This document shows, one piece after another, positions 16,005 to 24,428 of a stretch of 64,000 nucleotides of DNA; the stretch's first letter is position 1, and the number at the start of each line of letters is the position of its first letter. This stretch comes from an uncultured Peptoniphilus sp. (GTDB taxonomy: Bacteria; Bacillota; Clostridia; Tissierellales; Peptoniphilaceae), in contig NZ_CALUAA010000006.1 of the NCBI RefSeq assembly GCF_943913915.1, forward strand, positions 1-64,000, in the 5' to 3' direction. The notes under the pieces are model-generated. The model saw only the letters and a program-made list of their open reading frames with translations, ran no database searches and was not told the origin of the DNA. The translations under genes were made by a program, and so were the position numbers.

Positions 16005-16827
16005 GGAGCTCTCCTCCCATAATCAAATCGTAGATACGAATAAGATCCTCTTTCGAATGGTAATCGATGACAAGACGCCCTCGATTCATATTTCCCTTCA
16101 CTTCCGTCTTCGTACCCAGTCGATCCATGAGCTTTTCCTCGAGATCCCCGTAATAAGAGGCGCGTTTAGGCTTTGAAACCTTCGTTTCCTTTCTGCTCTC
16201 TTCAATGGTCTGGCCCTCTTTAACCATACGCTGAGCCTGTTTAATCTGCTCATTGCCGTCTTTAACAGACAGGAGCAGTTTTCCCTGACTTACCGTAAGT
16301 TCTCCTCTTTTCAGCATTTCTTTAACCACAGGCTCAAGCTTTAAAAGACGCATAGCATTGGCGATATAAGGTCTGGATTTTCCTACAAGGCCGGCAATTT
16401 TTTCCTGTGTGTATCCGTATTTCTTTTTTAATGTCTCATAACCTTCCCCTTCGTCGATGGGGTTTAAATCTTCACGCTGAATATTTTCGATTAGAGAAAT
16501 TTGATCCACTTCTTCACTCGTAACATCAATGAAGCGAACGGGAACATCTGAAAGCCCTGCAAGTTTCGCTGCACGTAATCGGCGTTCTCCGGCGATCAGC
16601 AGATTCTCACCCTCTTCTTTTTTTATCAAAAGAGGTTGTAAGACACCTACGGCGCGGATACTTTCCGCCAATTCCTCCAAACTTTCCTCGGAAAAATGCT
16701 TTCTAGGTTGTTTAGGATTGGCTTTAATTTCTTCAATAGGAAGAGTATCCACATCTTTTTCATCGTCCATGGGTTGTGTGCCGAAAAAGTTATCGAGCCC
16801 TCTTCCCAGTCCTCTTTTCTTTTCCAT
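15997..16827 (-). CDS. parB: Chromosome partitioning protein ParB (Spo0J)
   Basis: 276 aa CTPase DNA clamp that loads at parS and recruits SMC. N-terminal segment RGLGRGLDNFF; CTP-binding region LLIAGERRLRAAKLAG (about residues 80-95) and IENIQREDLNP. The helix-turn-helix is TQEKIAGLVGKSRPYIANAMRLL (about 134-156). The start overlaps the parA stop by 1 bp. Three palindromes TGTTCCATATGGAACA nearby are the likely binding sites; they differ from canonical parS in the central two bases of each half. This makes the HTH specificity residues worth comparing. Confidence 0.95.
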   Translation of the reverse strand: MEKKRGLGRGLDNFFGTQPMDDEKDVDTLPIEEIKANPKQPRKHFSEESLEELAESIRAVGVLQPLLIKKEEGENLLIAGERRLRAAKLAGLSDVPVRFIDVTSEEVDQISLIENIQREDLNPIDEGEGYETLKKKYGYTQEKIAGLVGKSRPYIANAMRLLKLEPVVKEMLKRGELTVSQGKLLLSVKDGNEQIKQAQRMVKEGQTIEESRKETKVSKPKRASYYGDLEEKLMDRLGTKTEVKGNMNRGRLVIDYHSKEDLIRIYDLIMGGELLD

Positions 16828-17576
16828 TACTTCCTCCTATTTACAATTTCATCGGCGAGAGATAGATATGCTTTCGCTCCCTTGCTTCCTTTATCGTAGG
16901 CGATAATGCTCATGCCGTAAGAAGGTGCCTCGGCCAAGCGTACATTTCTGGGAATAACTGTGGAAAAGACGTCTTTTTTAAAATAATTTTTAACCTCTTC
17001 CACCACCTGCATACTCAGATTGGTACGCCCGTCGTACATTGTAAGGAGCACGCCTTCAATTTCAAGCCCGGGATTAAAACCGTTCCGCACAAGCTGTATA
17101 GATGCCATTAGTTGGGAAAGTCCTTCCAAAGCATAATACTCACATTGTACGGGAATTAAAATGCTGTCTGCAGCCGAAAGGGCCAGAATAGAAAGAACAC
17201 CAAGGGAAGGTGAACAATCCATAATGACGTAATCATAGTCATTTAAACCATCCATACGTTTTTTTAATTCCAATTGCCACTCGGCACGCTGCGCAAATTC
17301 CAGTTCGATGCCGGCAAGAGAGGATCCCGACGGTATTATATCCAGATTGTTTTTAATATTTACAATGGGGTTTTCTTCGCTACCTAATAAAAAATCATAA
17401 ACCATAGTGTCTCGATCTTTATCTATGTTTAAACCGTTTGTAGCATTGGCTTGAGGATCTAAATCTATAATTAAAACGGATTCTCCCTTTTCCGCCAAGG
17501 CGTCGGCAAGATTGATGACGGTCGTCGTCTTGCCGACACCTCCCTTTTGATTAAATACGGCGATGTTTCTGCTCAT
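16827..17576 (-). CDS. parA: Chromosome partitioning ATPase ParA (Soj)
   Basis: 249 aa, standard Soj length. Deviant Walker A KGGVGKTTTVINLA (about residue 10), the switch region IDLDPQANATNG, and Walker B YVIMDCSPSLG. It forms DNA-bound dimers that with ParB control origin segregation and, in bacilli, DnaA activity. It is about 7.5 kb from oriC, the usual place. First gene of a leftward run parA-parB-phzF-fchA-dagK. The preceding 140 bp contains two parS-like sites and a terminator. Confidence 0.95.
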   Translation of the reverse strand: MSRNIAVFNQKGGVGKTTTVINLADALAEKGESVLIIDLDPQANATNGLNIDKDRDTMVYDFLLGSEENPIVNIKNNLDIIPSGSSLAGIELEFAQRAEWQLELKKRMDGLNDYDYVIMDCSPSLGVLSILALSAADSILIPVQCEYYALEGLSQLMASIQLVRNGFNPGLEIEGVLLTMYDGRTNLSMQVVEEVKNYFKKDVFSTVIPRNVRLAEAPSYGMSIIAYDKGSKGAKAYLSLADEIVNRRK

Positions 17577-17627
17577 TTTTTCACTTCCTTCTTACAACCA
17601 TAGTATCAAAAAGAATAGCAAATAAAA

Positions 17628-17661
17628 AGGGAGGGATGTTCCATATGGAACATCCCTCCCT
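17628..17661 (-). terminator. 34-bp perfect palindrome: terminator with a parS-like core
   Basis: Perfect inverted repeat centred on 17644/17645 with GC-rich outer arms (GGGAGGG / CCCTCCC). On the minus strand it is followed by TTTTTATTT, so it should terminate the mnmE-mnmG-rsmG-ORF transcript before parA. Its central 16 bp is the parS-like site. Confidence 0.75.
17637..17652. promoter_or_regulatory. parS-like site 1
   Basis: TGTTCCATATGGAACA, perfect 16-bp palindrome. It matches bacterial parS (TGTTCCACGTGGAACA type) except that the central CACGTG is CATATG. It is the core of the terminator hairpin. Confidence 0.7.
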
Positions 17662-17684
17662 ATAAAAATATCACTTCTTGTAAA

Positions 17685-17700
17685 TGTTCCATATGGAACA
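17685..17700. promoter_or_regulatory. parS-like site 2
   Basis: Same 16-bp sequence as site 1, 48 bp away. The palindrome extends to 22 bp (17682-17703) with AAA/TTT flanks. It lies between the upstream ORF stop and site 1. Confidence 0.7.
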
Positions 17701-17717
17701 TTTTATTCATACTTCTT

Positions 17718-18287
17718 TTATTCTAAATCTTCTTCTGATTGCTGCTGATTGCTATCAGTCTCTATGTTTATTTTTTCGGCTTTATTTACAAAAGTTCCAA
17801 CACACTCGTCTTTTTTCTCATCTTTATCTCTTTCTGAATCAGACGTTATGTCTTTTTCATCCGTATCCGATTTTGTTCCATATGGAACATTATCTTCAAT
17901 CAAAATCGCTTCGTCTCGTTTTACAGGTTTCTTTACGTAAAATACTTTTTGCTCTCCGTCTCCTGCATGTTCGACGATGATTTTGTTGTGGTTCTCCTCA
18001 GAAATCATTTGATCGTCTTCATTAATTTCTCTTTGTTTGCGACGAGATTTCAGATAATCTCTCTTTGCCTGAACATATTCTCTACGGGAAAATATGATAC
18101 ACGCCAAAATTGAAAGAATGCCGATTCCGTAAATAATGTAGGGTAAGGGATAAATTAACTCTTTGATCATATCGAGGTAGTTTAGAAAGCAGAAAACTGC
18201 AAATATTGAGAGAGAATAGATCGCCTTGCTTTTTGTCCTTACCGATCGATAGATCAAATAGGCAATTAGGGGTATAAAGACGATCAT
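17718..18287 (-). CDS. Unrecognised membrane protein with acidic tail, in the noc position
   Basis: 189 aa, no family recognised. Residues 1-70 contain two or three hydrophobic helices (IVFIPLIAYLIYRS, AIYSLSIFAVFCFLNYL, IIYGIGILSILACIIF). A basic stretch follows (RREYVQAKRDYLKSRRKQ), then a highly charged, Asp/Glu/Lys/Ser-rich cytoplasmic tail to the end. It starts 3 bp after rsmG and is co-transcribed with mnmE-mnmG-rsmG. In bacilli this slot holds noc; this protein has no ParB/Noc domain. A parS-like palindrome lies inside its coding sequence and is read as NVPYGTK. Confidence 0.75.
   Translation of the reverse strand: MIVFIPLIAYLIYRSVRTKSKAIYSLSIFAVFCFLNYLDMIKELIYPLPYIIYGIGILSILACIIFSRREYVQAKRDYLKSRRKQREINEDDQMISEENHNKIIVEHAGDGEQKVFYVKKPVKRDEAILIEDNVPYGTKSDTDEKDITSDSERDKDEKKDECVGTFVNKAEKINIETDSNQQQSEEDLE
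17874..17889. promoter_or_regulatory. parS-like site 3, inside a coding region
   Basis: Third exact copy of TGTTCCATATGGAACA, 189 bp from site 2, inside the ORF at 17718-18287. No fourth copy was found by eye in the window. Confidence 0.7.
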
Positions 18288-18290
18288 AAG

Positions 18291-18992
18291 TTATAGAGGG
18301 TCCTTTCTCGGTTTCCCACCGCCCCGCGGATACTTTTTAGGTGTTCCCTTAACCTTGCGAAGCACCACTAAAAGTCTCTTGTCTCCGTCGGGGAGAAGGA
18401 ATTCTTCGCATCGCGTAAGTTCCGCTCCTAAAACATTGATCGCTTTCTCGGCCTCTTCAATTTCCTCGACTCCTTCCGGCCCCTTCATGGCAATGAGATA
18501 GCCTCCTTGTTCTACAAAGGGAAGGCAGTACTCGGCTAATATGTTCAGTCTCGCTACGGCGCGGGATACAACAATTTGATATTGTTCCCGAAACTCCGGG
18601 CTGCGTCCGGCTTCCTCTGCACGGCCATGAAAAGTTTTAACATTATCTATTCCGAGTTCTTTCACTACAGCATCTAAAAAAGTTATGCGCTTGTTTAAGC
18701 TGTCCATTAAATGGTATTCCCGATCAGGATCTGTAAGAGCGAGGATCAGACCGGGAAAACCAGCTCCCGTACCGAGATCCAGCACTCTGCCTGTGCCCTC
18801 ATACTCATCTAATAAGAGGGGAGTAAGGGAATCGATAAAATGTTTGTCGATCATTTCCTGCTCATCGGTAATGCGCGTCAGATTCATCCGCTCATTCCAA
18901 TCTAATAGAATCTCACTATAACGATCGAAGTCTTTCAGAGGCAATTTCCTATTAAATTGTCTTAAAGTTTCTTTACGCGTCTCCCAATTCAT
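18291..18992 (-). CDS. rsmG: 16S rRNA (guanine-527-N7) methyltransferase RsmG
   Basis: 233 aa from the chosen start. SAM-binding motif VLDLGTGAGFPGLILAL (about residue 65), KHFIDSLTPL, and the family NLTRITD and SRAVARLNILAEYCLPF segments. It methylates G527 of 16S rRNA. A longer frame opens upstream inside mnmG. The ATG at 18990-18992 has GGGAGG six bases before it and matches family N-termini (MNWETRK). It overlaps the mnmG end by 20 bp. The basic Pro/Gly tail (KKYPRGGGKPRKDPL) is common in this family. Confidence 0.94.
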   Translation of the reverse strand: MNWETRKETLRQFNRKLPLKDFDRYSEILLDWNERMNLTRITDEQEMIDKHFIDSLTPLLLDEYEGTGRVLDLGTGAGFPGLILALTDPDREYHLMDSLNKRITFLDAVVKELGIDNVKTFHGRAEEAGRSPEFREQYQIVVSRAVARLNILAEYCLPFVEQGGYLIAMKGPEGVEEIEEAEKAINVLGAELTRCEEFLLPDGDKRLLVVLRKVKGTPKKYPRGGGKPRKDPL

Positions 18993-20880
18993 TATTTGCC
19001 TCCCTGTTTTTTTGTTCCAAGTAAATGAGCAAGACATTAATATCCGCCGGGCTCACACCACTGATGCGGCCGGCCTGGCCGACAGATTCCGGGCGAATAG
19101 CGGAAAGTTTTTCTCTCGCCTCATTACGAAGCCCTTTTATAGCATTGTAATCCAAGTCTTTCGAGAGGATTTTGTTCTCCATCTTTCTGAACTTTTGAAT
19201 TTGCGCCATTTGTTTTTCGATATAGCCTTTGTAGCGTACCTCCGTCTCTACTTCCTTTATAACATGGCGGGGGAGTGGCGGCCTGTTTTCATCAAATACT
19301 GCGAGCTTATCGTAGGTAAGCTCCGGACGTTGCATTAAATTTAGAAGGGGTGTGGCATTTTTTAAAGTGGCAGAACCTAGAGCTGCAAGCTTTTCAATGT
19401 TTTCATCTGTCGGATTGATTTGAATAGAAGCTAATCGCTCCCGTTCTTTTTCAATTGCATCCCGTCGCTTTGTGAAACGTTCGTATTGTTCGTCGTCTAC
19501 AAGGCCGACAGAGCGTCCGATTTCTGTTAAACGGAGATCTGCATTGTCTTGACGAAGAGTGAGGCGGTATTCCGCCCGAGCCGTCATCATACGGTAGGGC
19601 TCTCGCGTACCCTTGGTCACAAGGTCATCGATTAAAACACCGATATAGGCCTGATCCCGTCTTAAAATAAGGGGATCTCTCCCTTGGATCGAAAGAGCGG
19701 CGTTAATACCGGCGACAAGGCCTTGGGCGGCAGCTTCTTCATATCCGCTGCTGCCGTTGATTTGCCCCGCCATGTAAAGATTATCTACGCCCATGACTTC
19801 CAAGGAGCGGTCTAAGCGGGTGGCGTCGATAGCATCATACTCGATGGCATAGGCCGGACGCATAAATTCGCAATGCTCCAAGCCGTCGATTTTTTTATAA
19901 AGGGCCATTTGAACTTCGACAGGCAGGGAAGAGGATACGCCCTGCACATAGATTTCCTTCGTCAAAAGTCCTTCCGGCTCGAGGAAAACCTGATGACGAT
20001 CTCTGTCACCGAACCGAGTCACCTTATCTTCAATAGAAGGACAGTAGCGCGGCCCCGTACCCTCTATATCTCCCATAGCCATGGCAGAACGCTCGATATT
20101 TTCAAGAATAATCTCGTGGCACTCCGGCGTCGTATAGGTTAGGTAGCAATCGATCTGTTCTTTATCGCTGTAATCCTTATCGAAATTACTGAAGGAGAAG
20201 GGGTGAATTTCCTCGTCTCCTTTTTGAACTTCCATGCCGCTGAAATCGATAGAATCCCTGTGCACTCTCGCCGGCGTTCCCGTCTTCATGCGCATGGTGT
20301 CGATACCCACGCCCTCAATGCTTGATGTAAGTAAATTAGCAGGCTGCATACCGTCCGGTCCGCTGGAATAATTAACTTCGCCCATAAAGACTCTGCCTCT
20401 TAAATAGGTTCCCGTTGCAAGAATCGTCTTTTTAGCCTGATAAATCGCCCCGGTCTTACAGACCACGCCTGAAAGATCGTCGTCGATAAAGTAAAAGGAC
20501 GCCACCTCGTCTTGAATGAGGTGGATGTTTTTTTCATCCTCAAGGGTCATCTTCATAGCGCGGTGATAGTCCCACTTATCCGCCTGGGCGCGCAGAGAAT
20601 GGACCGCCGGGCCTTTAGAGCGGTTGAGCATGCGAGATTGAATAAAGGTCTTGTCAATGTTCCTTCCGATTTCGCCTCCGAGAGCGTCGACTTCACGTAC
20701 TAAATGCCCTTTACCCGTACCTCCGATATTGGGATTACAGTTCATGGCGGCGATGGAATTTAAATTCATCGTAATAAGAGCAACTTCCATACCCATTCGT
20801 GCCGCGGCCAGGGCCGCTTCACAACCGGCATGCCCTGCACCGACAACGACGATATCCACTGTTTTCGCTAAAAAATCCAT
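18973..20880 (-). CDS. mnmG: tRNA uridine 5-carboxymethylaminomethyl synthase subunit MnmG
   Basis: 635 aa FAD protein that with MnmE modifies wobble uridine. FAD motif VVVGAGHAGCEAALAAARMG at the N-terminus, CNPNIGGTGKGHLVREVDALGG, and the C-terminal helical domain with YKGYIEKQ and SGVSPADINVLLIYLEQ. Length is normal. The start is 8 bp after mnmE, and rsmG begins inside its end. mnmE-mnmG-rsmG near the origin is a conserved bacterial arrangement. Confidence 0.96.
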   Translation of the reverse strand: MDFLAKTVDIVVVGAGHAGCEAALAAARMGMEVALITMNLNSIAAMNCNPNIGGTGKGHLVREVDALGGEIGRNIDKTFIQSRMLNRSKGPAVHSLRAQADKWDYHRAMKMTLEDEKNIHLIQDEVASFYFIDDDLSGVVCKTGAIYQAKKTILATGTYLRGRVFMGEVNYSSGPDGMQPANLLTSSIEGVGIDTMRMKTGTPARVHRDSIDFSGMEVQKGDEEIHPFSFSNFDKDYSDKEQIDCYLTYTTPECHEIILENIERSAMAMGDIEGTGPRYCPSIEDKVTRFGDRDRHQVFLEPEGLLTKEIYVQGVSSSLPVEVQMALYKKIDGLEHCEFMRPAYAIEYDAIDATRLDRSLEVMGVDNLYMAGQINGSSGYEEAAAQGLVAGINAALSIQGRDPLILRRDQAYIGVLIDDLVTKGTREPYRMMTARAEYRLTLRQDNADLRLTEIGRSVGLVDDEQYERFTKRRDAIEKERERLASIQINPTDENIEKLAALGSATLKNATPLLNLMQRPELTYDKLAVFDENRPPLPRHVIKEVETEVRYKGYIEKQMAQIQKFRKMENKILSKDLDYNAIKGLRNEAREKLSAIRPESVGQAGRISGVSPADINVLLIYLEQKNREANNELGDA

Positions 20881-20888
20881 AATACTCC

Positions 20889-22247
20889 TTATTTTCCGAT
20901 ACAGAATTTAGAAAATACGTGATCCAATACTTCTTCGCCCGCGGTTTGGCCCGTAATTTCGCCTAGTTTAATAAAAGCGTCTTCGAAATACACTTCCGCC
21001 AGATCCAATCCGATACCGGCCAAGAGATCGTCTCGTCCCTTTTCCATCGATTCAATAGCTTCGCTTAAAAGATTTCTATGACGAAGGGAATAGATCTGCA
21101 CCTCATCGGATGCAACTTCTCCCGATAAGAACCATAATTCAATGAGATCTTCTACGGCTTTAAGACCCTCCTGTTTGATTAAGCTGGTTTCAAGAACAGC
21201 TCCCGGGAAATACTTCTCGAGATCCGAAGGAGTGACGACAGATCCTAAATCTTGTTTATTTAAAAGACAAATCACCCGCTTATCCTGAATACCCTCGATG
21301 ATTTTAAAATCCTTGTCATCTAAAGGTCTGGAGGCGTCGAAAATGGCGATAATTAAATCCGCCGTATCCATACTCTTTAAAGCTCGTTCGATGCCCATCT
21401 TTTCTACCAAGTCTTCCGTCTCGCGAATTCCCGCCGTATCCTGCATGCGAAGATGGATTCCGTCCAGTGAATAGGAGGCCTCCAAAACGTCCCGGGTGGT
21501 GCCCGGGATTTCCGTTACAATGGCCTTATCTTCTCTTAAGATCGCATTTAAAAAAGAACTCTTTCCTACATTGGGCTTTCCGATAATCGACGTGGCAATG
21601 CCGTCTTGAATCATTTTCCCCCGTTTAAAGGTCTTAAGAAGCGTCTTCATTTCAGTCAATAATTCATCGGAGGTTTTCTCTAAGATCTCCGTGTCTACAG
21701 GCTCCACCTCTTCAGTAGAAAAATCGATGTCCGCCACAAGATAAGCCAAGGTATCTTTTAAGCGACGGCGAAAATCTTCGATTTTACGGTATAAATGCCC
21801 CGTGAGTTGACGGGCACTTTGACGCTGAGAGGATACACTGTCCGCCTCGATCATATCCACAATAGCCTCGGCTTCTGTAAGGTCCAGCTTACCGTTTAAA
21901 AAGGCGATCTTTGTAAACTCACCTCGCATAGCGGCCTCACAACCTCCGTCAATAAAAGCGGAAAGAATACGTTCAAGACCGATACTTCCGCCGTGGGCCT
22001 GAATCTCCACCATATCCTCTCCTGTGTAGCTGTACGGCCCACGGAATGCTACGGCGAGGACCTCGTCGATCACTTCTTCATTTACGACAAAATGGCCGTA
22101 GAGCAATTTCCGATCATTGAAGGGATCGGAAAGGGCGCTCTTCGAGCGGAAAAACTTCTCTGCTATGGCGATGCTGTCCTCGCCACTTAAACGAACAATA
22201 CCGATACCTGCCGGCGATTTTGCCGTAGAAATAGCGGCTATGGTCAT
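20889..22247 (-). CDS. mnmE: tRNA modification GTPase MnmE
   Basis: 452 aa. An N-terminal tetrahydrofolate-binding domain with SPAGIGIVRLSG is followed by a helical domain, with the Ras-like G domain inserted: GKPNVGKSSF (P-loop), GTTRD and DTAGIRE, and NKQD. It ends in the invariant CIGK with the catalytic cysteine. It works with MnmG on wobble uridine of tRNA. No promoter is visible in the 40 bp before it, which is mostly the jag terminator, so it may use readthrough or a promoter inside jag. Confidence 0.96.
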   Translation of the reverse strand: MTIAAISTAKSPAGIGIVRLSGEDSIAIAEKFFRSKSALSDPFNDRKLLYGHFVVNEEVIDEVLAVAFRGPYSYTGEDMVEIQAHGGSIGLERILSAFIDGGCEAAMRGEFTKIAFLNGKLDLTEAEAIVDMIEADSVSSQRQSARQLTGHLYRKIEDFRRRLKDTLAYLVADIDFSTEEVEPVDTEILEKTSDELLTEMKTLLKTFKRGKMIQDGIATSIIGKPNVGKSSFLNAILREDKAIVTEIPGTTRDVLEASYSLDGIHLRMQDTAGIRETEDLVEKMGIERALKSMDTADLIIAIFDASRPLDDKDFKIIEGIQDKRVICLLNKQDLGSVVTPSDLEKYFPGAVLETSLIKQEGLKAVEDLIELWFLSGEVASDEVQIYSLRHRNLLSEAIESMEKGRDDLLAGIGLDLAEVYFEDAFIKLGEITGQTAGEEVLDHVFSKFCIGK

Positions 22248-22269
22248 AGACTCAATCTCTCACTTTCTT

Positions 22270-22301
22270 TAAAAAAAGCCTTCATAGAGACTATGAAGGC
22301 T
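22270..22301 (-). terminator. terminator of the rpmH-jag operon, containing the jag stop codon
   Basis: Hairpin AGCCTTCATAG / CTATGAAGGCT (22277-22301) with a run of seven T on the minus strand. The TAG stop of jag (22291-22293) is part of the stem. Confidence 0.85.
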
Positions 22302-23124
22302 GTGATGTATCCTTATGAATAACGACGCACCGATGAGGTTCCTTGCCCTCGCTGCGCGTGCGAATTCCCTCGACATTTGCGAGGCACGCATGGACGACGC
22401 GGCGTTCCTGGGCATTCATCGGTTCCAATTTAATGGATTGATTGGTTTTTAAAACTTTATTGGCGGTCTTTCCGGCGACGCGTTTTAAAGCCGCTTCACG
22501 TTTTTTACGATAGCCGCTGCAGTCGACGATGACCCGTCTGAAGTCCTTCGTTCGGCGATTGATCATAGCCGATAAGACGGTCTGAATACCGTTAAGTGTC
22601 GCTCCGCGCTTGCCGATGACAATACCCGTTTCCTCTCGCTTGCCGTCGATGGAAATAAAAATTTCTCTGTCCTTGAATTCAACGGAAAGAGTATACCCTA
22701 GGCCGAGGGAATCCATAAGGCGATCGATAAATTCACGGATGAAGACTTCCAGCTCTTCGTCGCTCGGTTCTTCAAAAACCTCTTCGGGCTCTTCAATCTC
22801 TTCTTTCTCCGCAACTTCAATTTCTTCATCGACTTCTTCATCGCTCGCAGTTTCATCGATCGACTCGTCGACTTTCCGTTCCTCCAGATCCTTCCGAACG
22901 GATTTTATCTCTTCATCTTGCAGGATCGAGTCGATGATATCTCTATTATCGACTTTCTTTTTAACCTTGACGATAGCGTCTTTCCCTCCGATCAGGCCCA
23001 AAAACCCTCCGGAGGGCTCCTCGATAATTTCAACGTCCACTTTATCACGGGACGTCTTCAGTTCCTTCAAGGCCTTTTCAATAGCCTCGTCGATTGTCTT
23101 AGCCGATTGGATGGAAAAGTTCAC
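22291..23124 (-). CDS. khpB: RNA-binding protein Jag/KhpB
   Basis: 277 aa. The Jag_N domain (residues 1-55, EEPSGGFLGLIGGKDAIV) is followed by a very acidic linker (about 70-130, many Glu/Asp), a KH domain with the GKRGATLNGIQ loop, and an R3H domain (ERRVVHACLANVEGIRTRSEG) at the end. KhpB binds RNA and affects cell elongation in Firmicutes. It starts 2 bp after yidC; the yidC-jag pairing is conserved. The stop codon sits in the terminator stem. Confidence 0.93.
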   Translation of the reverse strand: MNFSIQSAKTIDEAIEKALKELKTSRDKVDVEIIEEPSGGFLGLIGGKDAIVKVKKKVDNRDIIDSILQDEEIKSVRKDLEERKVDESIDETASDEEVDEEIEVAEKEEIEEPEEVFEEPSDEELEVFIREFIDRLMDSLGLGYTLSVEFKDREIFISIDGKREETGIVIGKRGATLNGIQTVLSAMINRRTKDFRRVIVDCSGYRKKREAALKRVAGKTANKVLKTNQSIKLEPMNAQERRVVHACLANVEGIRTRSEGKEPHRCVVIHKDTSQPS

Positions 23125-23125
23125 G

Positions 23126-23845
23126 CTATGCCTCCTTTTCTTTTTCCTTTTCGATAATTTTATTGCTTATCTGTTGTTGGAAAATTGTGTAGATACTACC
23201 TACAATCCAGTATAAAACAAGACCTGCCGCCATATTACGAGCAAATACCAAAATCATGATGGGCATCATAATGGACATACTCTTCATCATCTGCTCCGAC
23301 TGCTCGGTAGATGGACCGGTATTGGCCTTTTGTGTCAAATAGGTAGAAAGCCAAGTAAAAAATGCCGCTATAATAGGTAAAACAAGTTTAGTCGGATCCG
23401 GATGATCCAAAGTGGGCACAAAGAAAAAGTTCTTTTGTATGGACGCGTAAAATTCCGGATTAGTAAAAGCAAACTTTGTCGGAAACATAAAAATTCTGTA
23501 AAAAGCCAGCAATATGGGGAATTGAATCAACATGGGAAGACACCCGCTTAAGGGATTAAATTCCGCTTCTTTGTAGAGCTGAGATTGCTTTTGAGCTAAA
23601 AGTTGAGGATCATTTTCATATTTTTTTTGAATTTTTTTCATTTCCGGTTGAATTTTTGCCATCTTCAACTGATTTTTTGTTTGAAATAAGTTTAAAGGCA
23701 AGAGGGCAAAGCGCAACAAAAGAGTCGTAACGATGATCGAAATCGCATAATAAGAAATTGCATCCGGCTCAGAGCCTATACTCGCCACGAAATCATACAC
23801 ATGACGCAAAATAACGCCAAAAAAACTCGCTAATGCATTAATCAA
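23126..23845 (-). CDS. yidC: Membrane protein insertase YidC
   Basis: 239 aa Gram-positive type YidC (Oxa1 family) without the large periplasmic domain. Five hydrophobic segments. The hydrophilic groove Arg lies in TTLLLRFALLPLN, the cytoplasmic hairpin is QPEMKKIQKKYENDP, and the family motif NPLSGCLPMLIQFPI is present. It inserts proteins alone or with Sec. No lipobox cysteine is seen at the N-terminus. The yidD stop lies 17 bp upstream. Confidence 0.95.
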   Translation of the reverse strand: MINALASFFGVILRHVYDFVASIGSEPDAISYYAISIIVTTLLLRFALLPLNLFQTKNQLKMAKIQPEMKKIQKKYENDPQLLAQKQSQLYKEAEFNPLSGCLPMLIQFPILLAFYRIFMFPTKFAFTNPEFYASIQKNFFFVPTLDHPDPTKLVLPIIAAFFTWLSTYLTQKANTGPSTEQSEQMMKSMSIMMPIMILVFARNMAAGLVLYWIVGSIYTIFQQQISNKIIEKEKEKEA

Positions 23846-23862
23846 ATAAACTTCCTCCTAGT

Positions 23863-24078
23863 CTATGGAAGGGGATCGTAGCCACCTTTATGAAAAGGAT
23901 GACATCGTAAAATGCGCCTTATGGTTAAATAAAGCGCTTTAAAAAAAGGATATTTCAAAAAAGCTTCATAGCCGTATTGGCTACAAGTCGGATAAAAACG
24001 GCAATGAGCGCCTACTAAAATATACTTGGAGATATATCGCTGATAGAAGCGAATCAGGGCAAGGGCAATCTTATTCAT
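23863..24078 (-). CDS. yidD: Membrane protein insertion factor YidD
   Basis: 71 aa, complete. Family signature FYPTCSQYGYEA and the C-terminal CHPFHKGGYDPLP. It is a small membrane-associated protein aiding YidC-dependent insertion. It begins 2 bp after rnpA in the conserved rpmH-rnpA-yidD-yidC-jag order. Confidence 0.95.
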   Translation of the reverse strand: MNKIALALIRFYQRYISKYILVGAHCRFYPTCSQYGYEAFLKYPFFKALYLTIRRILRCHPFHKGGYDPLP

Positions 24079-24080
24079 GA

Positions 24081-24425
24081 TTACTTCTCCCTTTTTATCA
24101 TCTTAGAGACACGCATTAAATGGTAAAAAGAAGATTTCATTTCTTTGAATGTCATCTCGGAAACATTATTCTTTACCACAACGACTAAATCGTAACCTAC
24201 GGGCAGCTTGGAATAGACCTCTCCATAGAGAACTCGGAGACGTCTTTTTATCTTATTGCGAACAACGGCCTTTCCCACCTTTTTATTGATGGAAAAACCC
24301 ATCCGAGAATGGTCCAGGCCGTTACGTCTGATGTAGAGAGTATAGTTTCGGTTACCGAAAGTTTTTCTCTTCTTATAAACTTTTTTAAAGTCGCTATCCT
24401 TTTTAAGAAAGTACTTCTTATCCAT
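24081..24425 (-). CDS. rnpA: Ribonuclease P protein component
   Basis: 114 aa basic protein. The conserved RNR motif is seen as KVGKAVVRNKIKRRLRVLY, preceded by RMGFSINKK. It is the protein cofactor of RNase P for tRNA 5'-end maturation. The ATG is 3 bp downstream of the rpmH stop. Confidence 0.96.
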   Translation of the reverse strand: MDKKYFLKKDSDFKKVYKKRKTFGNRNYTLYIRRNGLDHSRMGFSINKKVGKAVVRNKIKRRLRVLYGEVYSKLPVGYDLVVVVKNNVSEMTFKEMKSSFYHLMRVSKMIKREK

Positions 24426-24428
24426 GGA

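Noticed and set aside
17718..18287. Noc nucleoid occlusion protein
   Set aside because: Position fits, but the protein has membrane helices and no ParB/Noc DNA-binding domain.
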